Assembly (NCBI GenBank): GCA_021780935.1
Contig: JAJXXT010000017.1
Location: 1-42,003 of the forward strand
Reading direction: 5' to 3'
Source of the DNA: Pseudomonadota bacterium
Lineage (GTDB): Bacteria; Pseudomonadota; Alphaproteobacteria; Acetobacterales; Acetobacteraceae
Length of the DNA: 42,003 nt
The first letter of the stretch is position 1; each line of letters starts with the position of its first letter. The notes beneath the pieces are model-generated. The model saw only the letters and a list, made by a program, of their open reading frames with translations. It made no database searches and had not been told where the DNA came from. Of this stretch, positions 34,830 to 42,003 are shown one piece after another. Position numbers and translations under genes: made by a program.

Positions 34830-36209
34830 GTGAAGACGAATCCGGCGGGCGGTTTTGCGTCCATCGACGAGCAGCCTTTCAAGGGGTTTCACTGGCGGGC
34901 CATCCTGACCACGGGGCTTGGCGTGTTCACCGACGGCTATGATCTTTCCTCGATCGGCATCGTGCTGCCGCTGGTGCTGATGTCGTTCGGGGTGAAATCC
35001 ATCAGCAGCCTGGAGGGCGCGATGCTGGCGGGCTCGGCACTGGTCGGGGCCGCGGTGGGCGCGCTGATCTTCGGGTTTCTGGCGCAGAACGGGCGCAAGC
35101 GTTTCTATGGGCTCGACGTGCTGCTGATGGGGATTGCCGCGATCGCGCAGGCCTTCGCGCCCAACCTCGCCTGGCTGATCGGGATTCGTTTCGTGCTCGG
35201 CATCGGCATCGGCGCGGATTATGTTCTGTCGCCCACGATCATGGCGGAGCACGCCAACCGCGCGCATCGCGGGCGGGCGCTGGGGCTCGGGTTCGGCACG
35301 ATGTGGCCGCTCGGCGCGCTGGTGGCGGGCGTGCTGAACCTGCTGCTGAGCAATCTCGGGTTTTCGCCTGACATGCAGTGGCGGATCGTGCTGGCGTTCG
35401 GCGCGGTGCCGGCGCTCTCGGTGCTGTATCTGCGGCGGACGATGCCGGAGACGGCCCGTTACCTGGCGCGGCTGGCGGGCGACCCGGGGGCCGCGACCGG
35501 CGTGATGCAGACGATCAGCGGCGAGCGGACGGCGCGAGCGCCGGCGCGCGACGAGCGGCCGTTCGGCGAGGTGTTTTCCAAACACGCCTCCGTGGTGTTC
35601 CGCGCGGCGCTGCTGTGGATGGTGTTCGATATCGTCGTCTACTCGGGGATTCTGTTCGGGCCGAGCCTGATCGCCAAGGGGCTCGGGATTTCGCCGATCG
35701 TGTTCACGCTGTTCATCCAGATCATTTTCCAGCTTCCGTCCTCGCTGTTCTACAGTTTCTTCCTGATCGACGGGGCGGGCCGCAAGCCGGTGCAGGTCTG
35801 GGGATTTGTCGGGGCGGCGGTGCTGCTGGTGGCGTTTGTGCTGCTGAAGCCGATGCTGGCCGCCCTGCCCTTCGCGGCGCTCACGGTCTATGGTCTGTAC
35901 AATGTCGCGATCAACGGACCCGGGATCGTTTCGGGGACGGGGATCCTGGGCGTGGAGCTGGCGCCGACGCGCATCCGCACCGTCGCCCAGAGCATCACCG
36001 TGGTGGGCGGGCGGATCGGCGCCTCGATTTCGGCGTTTCTGTTCCCGCTGCTGTTCGCGCGCATCGGCGAGACCGGCGTGATCCTGCTGCTGGCAGGGCT
36101 TTCAGTGGTGGGCGCCATTCTGACGCAGGTGCTGGTGCCGGAGACCAGCGGGGTTTCGCTGGAGGCGCTGAACGGCGACCACGAGGAAGCAATGCCCGCG
36201 CGGGCCTGA
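34830..36209 (+). CDS. MFS permease, probable aromatic-acid uptake
   Basis: This 459-aa permease has 12 hydrophobic segments. GVFTDGYDLSSIGIVLPLVL in helix 1 has the charged pair typical of metabolite:H+ symporters. NGRKRFYGLDVLLM is the loop 2-3 motif and GIGIGADYVLSPTIMAE lies in helix 4. The family includes sugar, phosphate and aromatic-acid carriers. Its position beside the aromatic operon and its shared operator-like palindrome favour aromatic-acid import. It starts with GTG, with GGCGGAGGA upstream. A strong hairpin follows. Confidence 0.8.
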   Translation: MKTNPAGGFASIDEQPFKGFHWRAILTTGLGVFTDGYDLSSIGIVLPLVLMSFGVKSISSLEGAMLAGSALVGAAVGALIFGFLAQNGRKRFYGLDVLLMGIAAIAQAFAPNLAWLIGIRFVLGIGIGADYVLSPTIMAEHANRAHRGRALGLGFGTMWPLGALVAGVLNLLLSNLGFSPDMQWRIVLAFGAVPALSVLYLRRTMPETARYLARLAGDPGAATGVMQTISGERTARAPARDERPFGEVFSKHASVVFRAALLWMVFDIVVYSGILFGPSLIAKGLGISPIVFTLFIQIIFQLPSSLFYSFFLIDGAGRKPVQVWGFVGAAVLLVAFVLLKPMLAALPFAALTVYGLYNVAINGPGIVSGTGILGVELAPTRIRTVAQSITVVGGRIGASISAFLFPLLFARIGETGVILLLAGLSVVGAILTQVLVPETSGVSLEALNGDHEEAMPARA

Positions 36210-36238
36210 CGGCGACGTAAGAGCCCGCGGCCAGTCAG

Positions 36239-36282
36239 CCCCGTCGTCGCGACCTGCGAAACAGGTGGCGACGGCGGGGTTT
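36239..36282 (+). terminator. Strong hairpin terminator after the MFS gene
   Basis: The 18-base arms at 36239-36256 and 36262-36279 pair with one G-T wobble and one mismatch around a CGAAA loop, and are followed by TTT. It lies 30 bases after the permease stop and is the clearest terminator-like structure in the window. Confidence 0.75.
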
Positions 36283-36308
36283 GACGTGAGCGTGAAATGC
36301 GCTGTTAT
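36281..36308 (+). promoter_or_regulatory. Candidate promoter of the dienelactone-hydrolase gene
   Basis: TTGACG (36281-36286) and TGTTAT (36303-36308) are 16 bases apart, directly after the terminator and 50 bases before the ATG. Match to consensus is moderate. Confidence 0.35.
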
Positions 36309-36357
36309 CGAACCGGGTCACCGGGTTGGCCGGGGATGGTCTGCGTGAGGGTATTCG

Positions 36358-37053
36358 ATGGCGGGAAAGACGGTGACGATCGCGTCACGCGAGGGCGGTG
36401 CGTTCGACTGCTATGTGGCGACGCCCGACGGTGGCGAGCGAGTGCCCGCCGTGGTGCTGGCCGCCGCGATCCATGGCGTGGACGAGGATATCGTAGCGAT
36501 TGCCGACGAGTTTGCAGCACACGGGTTTATTGCCGCAGCACCCGACCTGTTCTGGCGCTGGCTGCCGGGCAAGCTGCCGGCGGACGACAAGCGGGCGGCG
36601 GAGCGCGCGCTGCCGCGCGGCGAGCGGATCCGCGCCGGCGAGGCGGACATGGCGGATACGCTGGCGCATGTGCGCGCGCTGCCGCAGGCCAACGGGCGGG
36701 CGGTGGCGATGGGGTTCTGCTATGGCGGACCGTATGCCGTTCTGGGACCGAAGCGGCTTGGTTTTGATGGCGGAATATCGTGCCATGGCTCGCGGATGCA
36801 GGATTATCTCGGTGAGATGGAGGGGGTGACGCAGCCGGTCTGCCTCGTCTGGGGGGATGCGGACCACGCCGCGCCGGCGGAGGTGCTGGGAGCGTATCGG
36901 GATGCCGCGGCGCGGATCGCGAGCCTGGAGCTGAAGATTTTTCCGGCCGTGCTGCACGGGTTCATGATGCGCCACAACGCCAAGGCGTTCGACCAGGAGG
37001 CGCGGGATTTTTCCATGCAGCGGGCGCTGACGATGCTGGAAGGGTTACGCTGA
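36358..37053 (+). CDS. Dienelactone hydrolase family protein
   Basis: This 231-aa protein has the dienelactone hydrolase triad: nucleophile Cys121 in GFCYGG, Asp167 in WGDADH and His200 in VLHGFMMR. These are the hallmarks of carboxymethylenebutenolidase (ClcD-type) proteins, which open dienelactones from chloroaromatic routes; many chromosomal relatives have unknown substrates. Two further Cys (SCHG, VCLVW) are near the active site. It sits beside the aromatic cluster but has its own promoter and a terminator separates it. Its end overlaps the convergent acr3 by 9 bases. Confidence 0.85.
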   Translation: MAGKTVTIASREGGAFDCYVATPDGGERVPAVVLAAAIHGVDEDIVAIADEFAAHGFIAAAPDLFWRWLPGKLPADDKRAAERALPRGERIRAGEADMADTLAHVRALPQANGRAVAMGFCYGGPYAVLGPKRLGFDGGISCHGSRMQDYLGEMEGVTQPVCLVWGDADHAAPAEVLGAYRDAAARIASLELKIFPAVLHGFMMRHNAKAFDQEARDFSMQRALTMLEGLR

Positions 37054-38139
37054 GCGGCTGGCGGGCACCGGGCAGGCACGCTCGTACCAGGGGCGGGTGC
37101 GGCGGACGATGTGGACGACCGAGAGCATGACCGGCACCTCAACCAGCACGCCGACGACGGTTGCCAGTGCGGCGCCCGACTGGAAGCCGAACAGCACGAT
37201 GGCGGTGGCGACCGCGAGTTCGAAGAAATTGCTGGCGCCGATCAGCGCGGAGGGTCCGGCGATGCACCAGGCGACGCCGAGGCGGCGGTTGAGCCAGTAG
37301 GCGAGGCCGGCGTTGAAATAGACCTGGATCAGGATCGGCACCGCGAGCAGCACGATGACCAGGGGCTCGCGGACGATCTGCTGGCCTTGCAGGCCGAACA
37401 GCAGGACAAGGGTGAGCAGCAGGGCGGCCAGCGAGAGCGGGCCGAGGGCAGCGAGCGTGCGGGCCAGAGCGGGCGCGCCCCCGGAACGAAGCAGTGCCGC
37501 GCGCCAGGCCTGGGCGGCGGCAACGGGGACGATGATGTAGAGTACCACGGACAGAAAAAGCGTGTCCCACGGCACCGTGATGGCGGAGAGGCCGAGCAGA
37601 AGGGCGACGATGGGTGCGAAGGCGAACACCATGATCGCGTCGTTCAGGGCGACCTGGGAGAGAGTAAAATGCGGCTCGCCCTCGACCAGGTTTGACCAGA
37701 CGAAGACCATGGCGGTGCAGGGCGCCGCCGCCAGCAGAATGAGGCCGGCGATATAGGAGCCGATCTCGGAGGCGGGCAGCAGCGGGCGGAACAGGTGGCC
37801 GATGAACAGCCAGCCGAGCAGCGCCATGGAGAAGGGTTTCACCAGCCAGTTGACGCCGACGGTCGCCGCGATGCCGCGCCAGTGCTGGCCGACCTCACGC
37901 AGGGCGGCGGGGTCGATCTTGAGCAGCATGGGCACGATCATCAGCCAGACGAGGAGTGCGACCGGCAGATTGACAGAGGCGATGGTGGCGCGGCCGAGGG
38001 CGTGGAAGAGACCGGGCACCGCCTCGCCGAGCAGGACGCCGGCGACGATGCACAGCGCCACCCAGAGCGTGAGAAAACGGGCGAAGAGGCCGATGGACGG
38101 TTTTGTTTCGGTCTCGGGATGCGTGGCGATGTCGTTCAT
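37045..38139 (-). CDS. acr3: Arsenite efflux permease Acr3
   Basis: This 364-aa protein exports arsenite across the inner membrane. Ten hydrophobic helices are seen. Cys141 in AAAPCTAMVFVWS is the cysteine essential in Acr3 transporters, and NDAIMVFAFAP and GPSALIGASNFFELAVA are other conserved blocks. It is the last gene of the ars operon and its ATG overlaps the arsC stop by 4 bases. The Acr3 family, not the unrelated ArsB, is clear from these motifs. Confidence 0.95.
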   Translation of the reverse strand: MNDIATHPETETKPSIGLFARFLTLWVALCIVAGVLLGEAVPGLFHALGRATIASVNLPVALLVWLMIVPMLLKIDPAALREVGQHWRGIAATVGVNWLVKPFSMALLGWLFIGHLFRPLLPASEIGSYIAGLILLAAAPCTAMVFVWSNLVEGEPHFTLSQVALNDAIMVFAFAPIVALLLGLSAITVPWDTLFLSVVLYIIVPVAAAQAWRAALLRSGGAPALARTLAALGPLSLAALLLTLVLLFGLQGQQIVREPLVIVLLAVPILIQVYFNAGLAYWLNRRLGVAWCIAGPSALIGASNFFELAVATAIVLFGFQSGAALATVVGVLVEVPVMLSVVHIVRRTRPWYERACPVPASRSA

Positions 38140-38675
38140 GAGGCCTGGTGTTCGGCGGCGTCGGGGCGCAGGCGGCCGATGGCGTCGGCCTCGCGCTTGA
38201 GGGCGATGCGATCGAGGGAGGCGAAAGGCAGCGCGAGGAAAAGCTTGATACGGGTATGCAACATGCGGAACGCCTCGCGGAAGGCGAGCATCGGCGCGCC
38301 GCGACCGTCATCGGCGACGGCGGCGGGGTCGGGGATGCCCCAATGGGCGGTGACGGGGTGGCCGGGCCAGATCGGGCAGACCTCGCCCGCGGCCTGGTCG
38401 CAGACGGTGAAGACGAAATCCATGATGGGCGCGCCGGGAGCGGCGAACTCGTCCCAGGATTTCGAGCGCAGGCCGGCCGTGGGGAAGCCCTGTTCGGCGA
38501 GGAGGCGGAGTGCCAGCGGGTGGACCTCGCCCTTGGGGAAGCTGCCGGCGCTGTAGGCGGCGAAGCGGCCCTCGCCAAGCGAACGGAGCAGGGATTCGGC
38601 GAGGATGCTGCGTGCCGAGTTACCGGTGCAGAGGAAGAGGACGTTGTGGATCCGTGATGGTTGCGGATTGGTCAT
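38136..38675 (-). CDS. arsC: Arsenate reductase, low-mass phosphatase type
   Basis: This 179-aa protein reduces arsenate to arsenite. The active loop LFLCTGNSARS (Cys16) identifies the low-molecular-weight tyrosine phosphatase fold. SAGSFPKGEVHPLA, KSWDEFAAPGAPIMDFVFTVCDQA and WGIPDPAAV match ArsC of this class. The C-terminal part (about 140-179) is Arg/Ala-rich. It overlaps arsM and acr3 by 4 bases each, so the reduced product would be both methylated and exported. Confidence 0.93.
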   Translation of the reverse strand: MTNPQPSRIHNVLFLCTGNSARSILAESLLRSLGEGRFAAYSAGSFPKGEVHPLALRLLAEQGFPTAGLRSKSWDEFAAPGAPIMDFVFTVCDQAAGEVCPIWPGHPVTAHWGIPDPAAVADDGRGAPMLAFREAFRMLHTRIKLFLALPFASLDRIALKREADAIGRLRPDAAEHQAS

Positions 38676-39496
38676 GAGCAGCAGCTCGTGGCGGGGTTGC
38701 AGCAGGCGGCTTGCGCGGATGTGGGGCGGGTTGCCTCGATGATGGCGGAGACGACGTAGTCCTCGATGCCGCGGCCGGGGGCCCAGCCGGCGACGGTGGC
38801 GCGGCTTTCCTCCCTGACCGTGACGCGGATGTTGGTGAAGCCGGCGGCGGCGAGCCAGGCCTCGACCTCGGTTTGCGGGGCGGCACCGGCGACGCAGCCG
38901 CAGACCAGCGCCTTGTCCGCGGCAAGCTCCGGCGGCAGCGTGCGGATGTTGATGACATCCGAGATCGCGAGACGGCCGCCGGGCTTGAGGACGCGGAAGG
39001 CCTCGCGGAAGACCTGGGCCTTGTCGGGCACGAGATTGATGACGCAGTTGGAGAGGATGACGTCCACCGTGGCGTCGGCGATGGGCAGGTGCTCGATCTC
39101 GCCGAGGCGGAATTCGACGTTGGTGGCGGCGATTTTGGTAGCGTTGGCGCGCGCGCGGGCGAGCATTTCGTGAGTCATGTCGACACCGATGACGTGGCCG
39201 GTGGGGCCGACCGCGCGGGCGGCGAGGAAGCAGTCGAAGCCGGCGCCGGAGCCGAGATCGACCACGGTTTCGCCGGGGCGCATGGCGGCGATGGCCTGGG
39301 GGTTGCCGCAGCCGAGGCCGAGATTGGCGCCCTCCGGCACGGCGGCGAGGTCGGCGGGCGAGTAGCCGTAGGTTTCGGCCTGTTTATCGAAAGGCAGAGC
39401 GGGGTTGCAGCAGGCGGAGGCGGTGCCGGCGGCGATGTCGCCGTAGCGGGTGCGGACCATGTCCTTGACGGCCTGGGCTTCGAGCGGTGTGTCCAT
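38672..39496 (-). CDS. arsM: Arsenite methyltransferase ArsM
   Basis: This 274-aa SAM-dependent methyltransferase converts arsenite to methylated, often volatile, arsenicals. The SAM motif is VVDLGSGAGFDCFLAA (about 78-93). The arsenic-binding cysteines of ArsM are present: Cys63 in GLGCGNP, Cys151 in LSNCVINLVPDK, and Cys199/201 in VCGCVAGA. Extra paired cysteines occur at 29-30 (ACCNP) and in the C-terminal ACCNPATSCCS tail, which may help bind arsenite. It starts one base after the arsR stop. Confidence 0.94.
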   Translation of the reverse strand: MDTPLEAQAVKDMVRTRYGDIAAGTASACCNPALPFDKQAETYGYSPADLAAVPEGANLGLGCGNPQAIAAMRPGETVVDLGSGAGFDCFLAARAVGPTGHVIGVDMTHEMLARARANATKIAATNVEFRLGEIEHLPIADATVDVILSNCVINLVPDKAQVFREAFRVLKPGGRLAISDVINIRTLPPELAADKALVCGCVAGAAPQTEVEAWLAAAGFTNIRVTVREESRATVAGWAPGRGIEDYVVSAIIEATRPTSAQAACCNPATSCCS

Positions 39497-39497
39497 G

Positions 39498-39872
39498 TCA
39501 GGCGATCCTCTTGATTCCGGGTTGGTTGGGGCGGGATTGGCGGGGGGCGGGTTGGCAGGCGTCGCGGGACGGGGCGCAGGCGTTTGTGTCGCCGGCGCAA
39601 CAGTTTTCGGTGAGGTAGGACAAAAGCGCGTTCATGGTTGGGTAGTGGGCGGCGTAGATGAGGGAGCGACCGTTGCGGGTGACGGTGGCCAGGCCGGCGA
39701 TTTTCAGTTCCTTGAGGTGGAACGCGAGCGTTGCCGAGGGCAGGCCGAGGTGGGCGGCGATGTGGCCGGCGGGCAGGCCGCCGGGCCCGGTCTCGACGAG
39801 GAGGCGGAAGATGTCGAGGCGCGTTTCCTGGGCGAGGGAGGCGAGCGCCGTGATGGCAGCTGATTTTTCCAT
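39498..39872 (-). CDS. arsR: Arsenic-responsive repressor ArsR
   Basis: This 124-aa SmtB/ArsR-fold repressor heads the ars operon. The recognition helix is in HLGLPSATLAFHLKELK (about 41-57). Unlike E. coli ArsR, no CxC lies in the DNA-binding helix. Instead Cys91, Cys92 and Cys99 in ENCCAGDTNAC lie in the C-terminal helix, the placement described for Acidithiobacillus ferrooxidans-type ArsR. A further Cys106 lies in the basic, Pro-rich tail (100-124). It likely represses its own operon until As(III) binds. Confidence 0.94.
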   Translation of the reverse strand: MEKSAAITALASLAQETRLDIFRLLVETGPGGLPAGHIAAHLGLPSATLAFHLKELKIAGLATVTRNGRSLIYAAHYPTMNALLSYLTENCCAGDTNACAPSRDACQPAPRQSRPNQPGIKRIA

Positions 39873-39906
39873 ATCTCCAATATGGTGGAAATATGGAGGT
39901 AATCAA
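39869..39906 (-). promoter_or_regulatory. ars operon promoter with overlapping operator
   Basis: On the minus strand TTGATT (39906-39901) and CATATT (39884-39879) are 16 bases apart. The inverted repeat CCATAT-N5-ATATGG (39869-39885) and a further ATATGG (39891-39896) overlap the -10 and reach the arsR ATG. It is the probable ArsR binding site. The segment is much more AT-rich than its surroundings. Confidence 0.55.
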
Positions 39907-39986
39907 GGGGTGGGCGGCGGCAATTTGCGGGGGGAAGATATGACGCCCCTTGGCCGGCGGTGGGAGACGCCGGCGAGCGAGGAGAA

Positions 39987-40796
39987 CTACCGCGTGGCGA
40001 TGAGAAACAGGCGGCGGAACGGCAGCAGCGTCGTGCCGTCCGGGCGGCGGGGGTAGTGGGGGCGGACGGCCTCGGTATAGGCGGCGAGGAACGCGCCGCG
40101 CTCGGGTTCTTCGAGCGGGTCGAGGAACGGGCGCAGGCTGGTGCCCATGGCCCATTGCACGGCGGCGTTCTCGCCCTGGAGCTGGTGGAGGTAGGTGGTC
40201 TCCCACACATCGAGCGTGGCGGCGTGGGGACGGAGCAGGTCGTAATAGGAAGCGGGGTCGAGGACGGGCGGAGCGGCGCCGACGGTTTTCAGTTTCTCCG
40301 CCCAGGGGCCGCTGGCGGCGATCTCGTGTTGCAGAGCGCGGATGGGGGCGGCGTGCATGAGGGGCATCTGCACCGCCATGATACCGCCGGGGGCGAGTGT
40401 TGCGAACAGGCGGGGGAACAGGGTTTGGTGGTCGCCGAGCCAGTGCAGGGCGGCGTTGGAATAAAGGATGTCGAGCGGTGCGGCCGGCGACCAGGCGGCG
40501 ATGTCGGCCTGCGCGAAGCGGCAGTCCGGCGCGTCGCGGCGGGCGCGCTCCAGCATCGGGGCGGAGCCGTCGATGCCGAGGATGTCGGCCCGCGGCCAGC
40601 GGCGGCGCAGGATGGTGGTGACGTTGCCGGGACCGCAGCCGAGATCGACCACGCGGGAAGGCGCATCCTGGCCGATGCGGGCGAGGAGGTCGAGCGCGGG
40701 GCGCAGGCGCTCGTCGCCGTAGCGCAGGTATTGCGCGGGATCCCAGGAGGATTGCCCGCTCGGGGTTCGGCTCGGGGTGGGGGTGGAGATGGGCAT
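39987..40796 (-). CDS. tam: Trans-aconitate 2-methyltransferase
   Basis: This 269-aa class I SAM methyltransferase matches Tam, which detoxifies trans-aconitate by esterification. Blocks are WDPAQYLRYGDERLRPALDL, VVDLGCGPGNVTTILRRRWP (SAM site, about 49-68), LYSNAALHWLGDHQTLFPRL and WETTYLHQLQGENAAVQWAMG, all typical of Tam. It is a cytoplasmic, probably monocistronic gene downstream of the patatin gene, 84 bases away, with a tandem repeat between. Confidence 0.92.
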   Translation of the reverse strand: MPISTPTPSRTPSGQSSWDPAQYLRYGDERLRPALDLLARIGQDAPSRVVDLGCGPGNVTTILRRRWPRADILGIDGSAPMLERARRDAPDCRFAQADIAAWSPAAPLDILYSNAALHWLGDHQTLFPRLFATLAPGGIMAVQMPLMHAAPIRALQHEIAASGPWAEKLKTVGAAPPVLDPASYYDLLRPHAATLDVWETTYLHQLQGENAAVQWAMGTSLRPFLDPLEEPERGAFLAAYTEAVRPHYPRRPDGTTLLPFRRLFLIATR

Positions 40797-40852
40797 GGCG
40801 CGACGATAGGCGTGGGGTGGCGGGGTTGGCTATGGCCGACGGCGATGCCGCC

Positions 40853-40903
40853 CGTCACAGCGTCGCGGCAACGCCGCGCGTCACAGCGTCGCGGCAACGC
40901 CGC
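40853..40903. repeat. 26-bp tandem duplication across a stop codon
   Basis: The unit at 40853-40878 (starting CGTCACAGCGTCGCGG) recurs at 40879-40903 with 25 of 26 bases identical. The second copy holds the last codons and stop of the patatin gene; the first lies just downstream. It looks like a recent slippage duplication. 26 is not a multiple of 3. Confidence 0.85.
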
Positions 40904-41807
40904 TGGCGATGGCGCGGCCGCGGGCGAAGAGGCGCGCGATGAGGCCATCGTCGGGGGCGAATTTGCTGGCGAAGGGCAGGCCGGCGAGGAATGCGTCGGC
41001 ACCGAGCTCGATGACGCGTACCGAGGCGGGCAGCGCGGCACGCTCGGTGGCCAGCACGCGCTCGCCGGCGATCTCGGCGAGGCGGACCAGGGTTTCGATC
41101 TGGGTCGTTCCGACATCGCGACGGATTCGCGGCTGGGCACGGACGATGATGAGGATGTCGGGCGGGGTGGGAAGAAGGAGCGGGGCGAGCGGCGGGTTGC
41201 CGGAGAAGCCGCCGTCCCAGTAGGTGGCGCCGTCGATCTCGCAGGGCGGCATGACGATCGGCAGGCAGCAGGAGGCGAGCAGGGTTTCGACGGTGATCTC
41301 GCCGTCGCGCCAGAGCCGGGCCTCGCCGGAAATGACGTCGGTGGCGGCGATCGTCAGCGCCGGCGTGCCGGAGAGCGACGCACGGTCCAGCAGGTCGGCG
41401 ACGAGGGGGCGCAGCGGGTTGGCGCCGAGCGGGTTGAGGGGCGCGGCGCCGAACAGGCCGAGCGCGGTCTGGGAGACCTGCCAGGCGAGCGAGGCACCGA
41501 TGTCGGTGCCGAACAGCCAGCGCTCCATCAGCGGGCCGCGCAGCGGGGAGAAGGTGTGGATGGCGTCGATACGCTCCCATAATGTTCGCATTGTCTGGCG
41601 GGCCGGCGCGGGGTTGGCCGGGTCGCGCGCGAGGCCCTGGGCGAGCATGGCGGCGGTGAGCGCGCCGGAGGAGACGCCGCAGAGCCGGGCGATTTGCACG
41701 CCGTCCTCGAGCAGGCGGTCGAGCACGCCCCAGGCGAGCGCGCCATGGGCGCCGCCGCCCTGTACGGCGACGGCGATGACGGGAGCGGTGCTGGTCGAGG
41801 CTTTCAT
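40881..41807 (-). CDS. Patatin-like phospholipase
   Basis: This 308-aa protein has the patatin Ser-Asp dyad: oxyanion loop VQGGGAHGALAWG, nucleophile GVSSGAL and catalytic Asp in YWDGGFSGNPPL. Such enzymes hydrolyse membrane lipids; in alphaproteobacteria relatives also occur near polyhydroxybutyrate genes. No signal peptide. ATG 41807 overlaps the upstream stop (TGATG); a GTG at 41810 would add one residue. Its C terminus (SGVAATL) falls in a 26-bp tandem duplication. Confidence 0.88.
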   Translation of the reverse strand: MKASTSTAPVIAVAVQGGGAHGALAWGVLDRLLEDGVQIARLCGVSSGALTAAMLAQGLARDPANPAPARQTMRTLWERIDAIHTFSPLRGPLMERWLFGTDIGASLAWQVSQTALGLFGAAPLNPLGANPLRPLVADLLDRASLSGTPALTIAATDVISGEARLWRDGEITVETLLASCCLPIVMPPCEIDGATYWDGGFSGNPPLAPLLLPTPPDILIIVRAQPRIRRDVGTTQIETLVRLAEIAGERVLATERAALPASVRVIELGADAFLAGLPFASKFAPDDGLIARLFARGRAIASGVAATL

Positions 41808-42003
41808 CACGGCAGGCGGGCGAGCAGGCGCAGCACCCGGCGGAGCCAGGGGTTGCCGGCGAGGCGGGCGGCGTCCTCGGCGGCGGCGTCGCGGATCGCC
41901 TCGGCGTGGGTGGCGCCGGGCGTGACCAGGGCGGCGAGGTCGGCGACGCGGCGGCCGAGGGCGAGGGCCAGCGGAGCGATCGTTTCGCTGGCGTGCGGTG
42001 CCA
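41807..42003 (-). CDS. 3' end of an unidentified gene
   Basis: Open to the window edge and ending in TGA at 41807-41809, this frame has strong G/C third positions and a believable product of about 64 residues, ending in helical, Ala/Arg-rich sequence (AARLAGNPWLRRVLRLLARL). It overlaps the patatin start, so it is probably its operon partner. No family is recognisable from this fragment. Confidence 0.55.
   Translation of the reverse strand, partial: APHASETIAPLALALGRRVADLAALVTPGATHAEAIRDAAAEDAARLAGNPWLRRVLRLLARLP

Noticed and set aside
36358..37053. Dienelactone hydrolase as part of the aromatic operon
   Set aside because: A strong terminator separates it from the permease gene and it has its own promoter; the other genes point to a gentisate/maleate route, not a dienelactone route.
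40853..40903. 26-bp direct repeat as an attachment site or IS target duplication
   Set aside because: Copies are directly adjacent with nothing between them, and no integrase or transposase occurs in the window.

Overview
The window is GC-rich throughout, with short spacers, frequent 1-8 bp gene overlaps (ATGA/GTGA type) and many GTG/TTG starts. The gene set is that of an alphaproteobacterium: a suf operon led by an Rrf2-type regulator, an mreBCD-mrdA-rodA elongasome operon, an arsRM-arsC-acr3 operon and aromatic-acid catabolism. A member of the Acetobacteraceae or a related Rhodospirillales family fits, but that is inferred from gene content and base composition. No rRNA, tRNA, CRISPR array, transposase, prophage or plasmid functions were seen.

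Layout. 1-236 is unresolved edge sequence. 237-2727 holds a glutaryl-CoA dehydrogenase and an overlapping Fe-S RNA m5U methyltransferase. 2760-9162 (minus) is a complete eight-gene SUF operon, sufR-B-C-D-S-U-T-A, almost fully translationally coupled, with a nested inverted repeat in its leader. 9360-13529 holds an alpha/beta hydrolase, an SDR, an Ldh-family dehydrogenase, a Nudix hydrolase and a GmhA-type sugar isomerase, closed by a perfect hairpin. 13623-20114 carries less familiar material: a 120-aa exported protein, a Sel1-repeat protein with a minisatellite linker, a signal-less LysM protein, an MBL-fold hydrolase, an MFS transporter coupled to a P1 peptidase, and a Gly/Asn-rich exported protein. 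20338-21270 is a solitary Mrr-like restriction endonuclease. 21493-27832 is the elongasome operon mreB-mreC-mreD-mrdA(PBP2)-rodA with a TauE/SafE permease coupled to its end.

27855-36209 is the most interesting block. It has a six-gene minus-strand operon: a salicylyl-CoA 5-hydroxylase-like flavoprotein, a maleate-isomerase-like protein, an aryl-acid AMP ligase, a large alpha/beta hydrolase, an 88-aa orphan and a VOC-fold putative metalloenzyme. Divergent from it are a TetR regulator and an MFS permease. The shared control region has a near-consensus promoter and clustered TGTC/GACA half-sites, and a matching palindrome precedes the permease. The set reads as uptake, activation, hydroxylation, ring cleavage and maleate-to-fumarate conversion of an aromatic acid, but without a recognisable cupin gentisate dioxygenase or standard maleylpyruvate hydrolase. 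It may be an unrecorded variant of the CoA-dependent salicylate/gentisate route.

36358-42003 has a dienelactone-hydrolase-family protein, the arsenic operon (ArsR, ArsM, ArsC, Acr3) with its operator-promoter, a trans-aconitate methyltransferase, a patatin-like lipase whose stop codon lies in a 26-bp tandem duplication, and the 3' end of one more gene.
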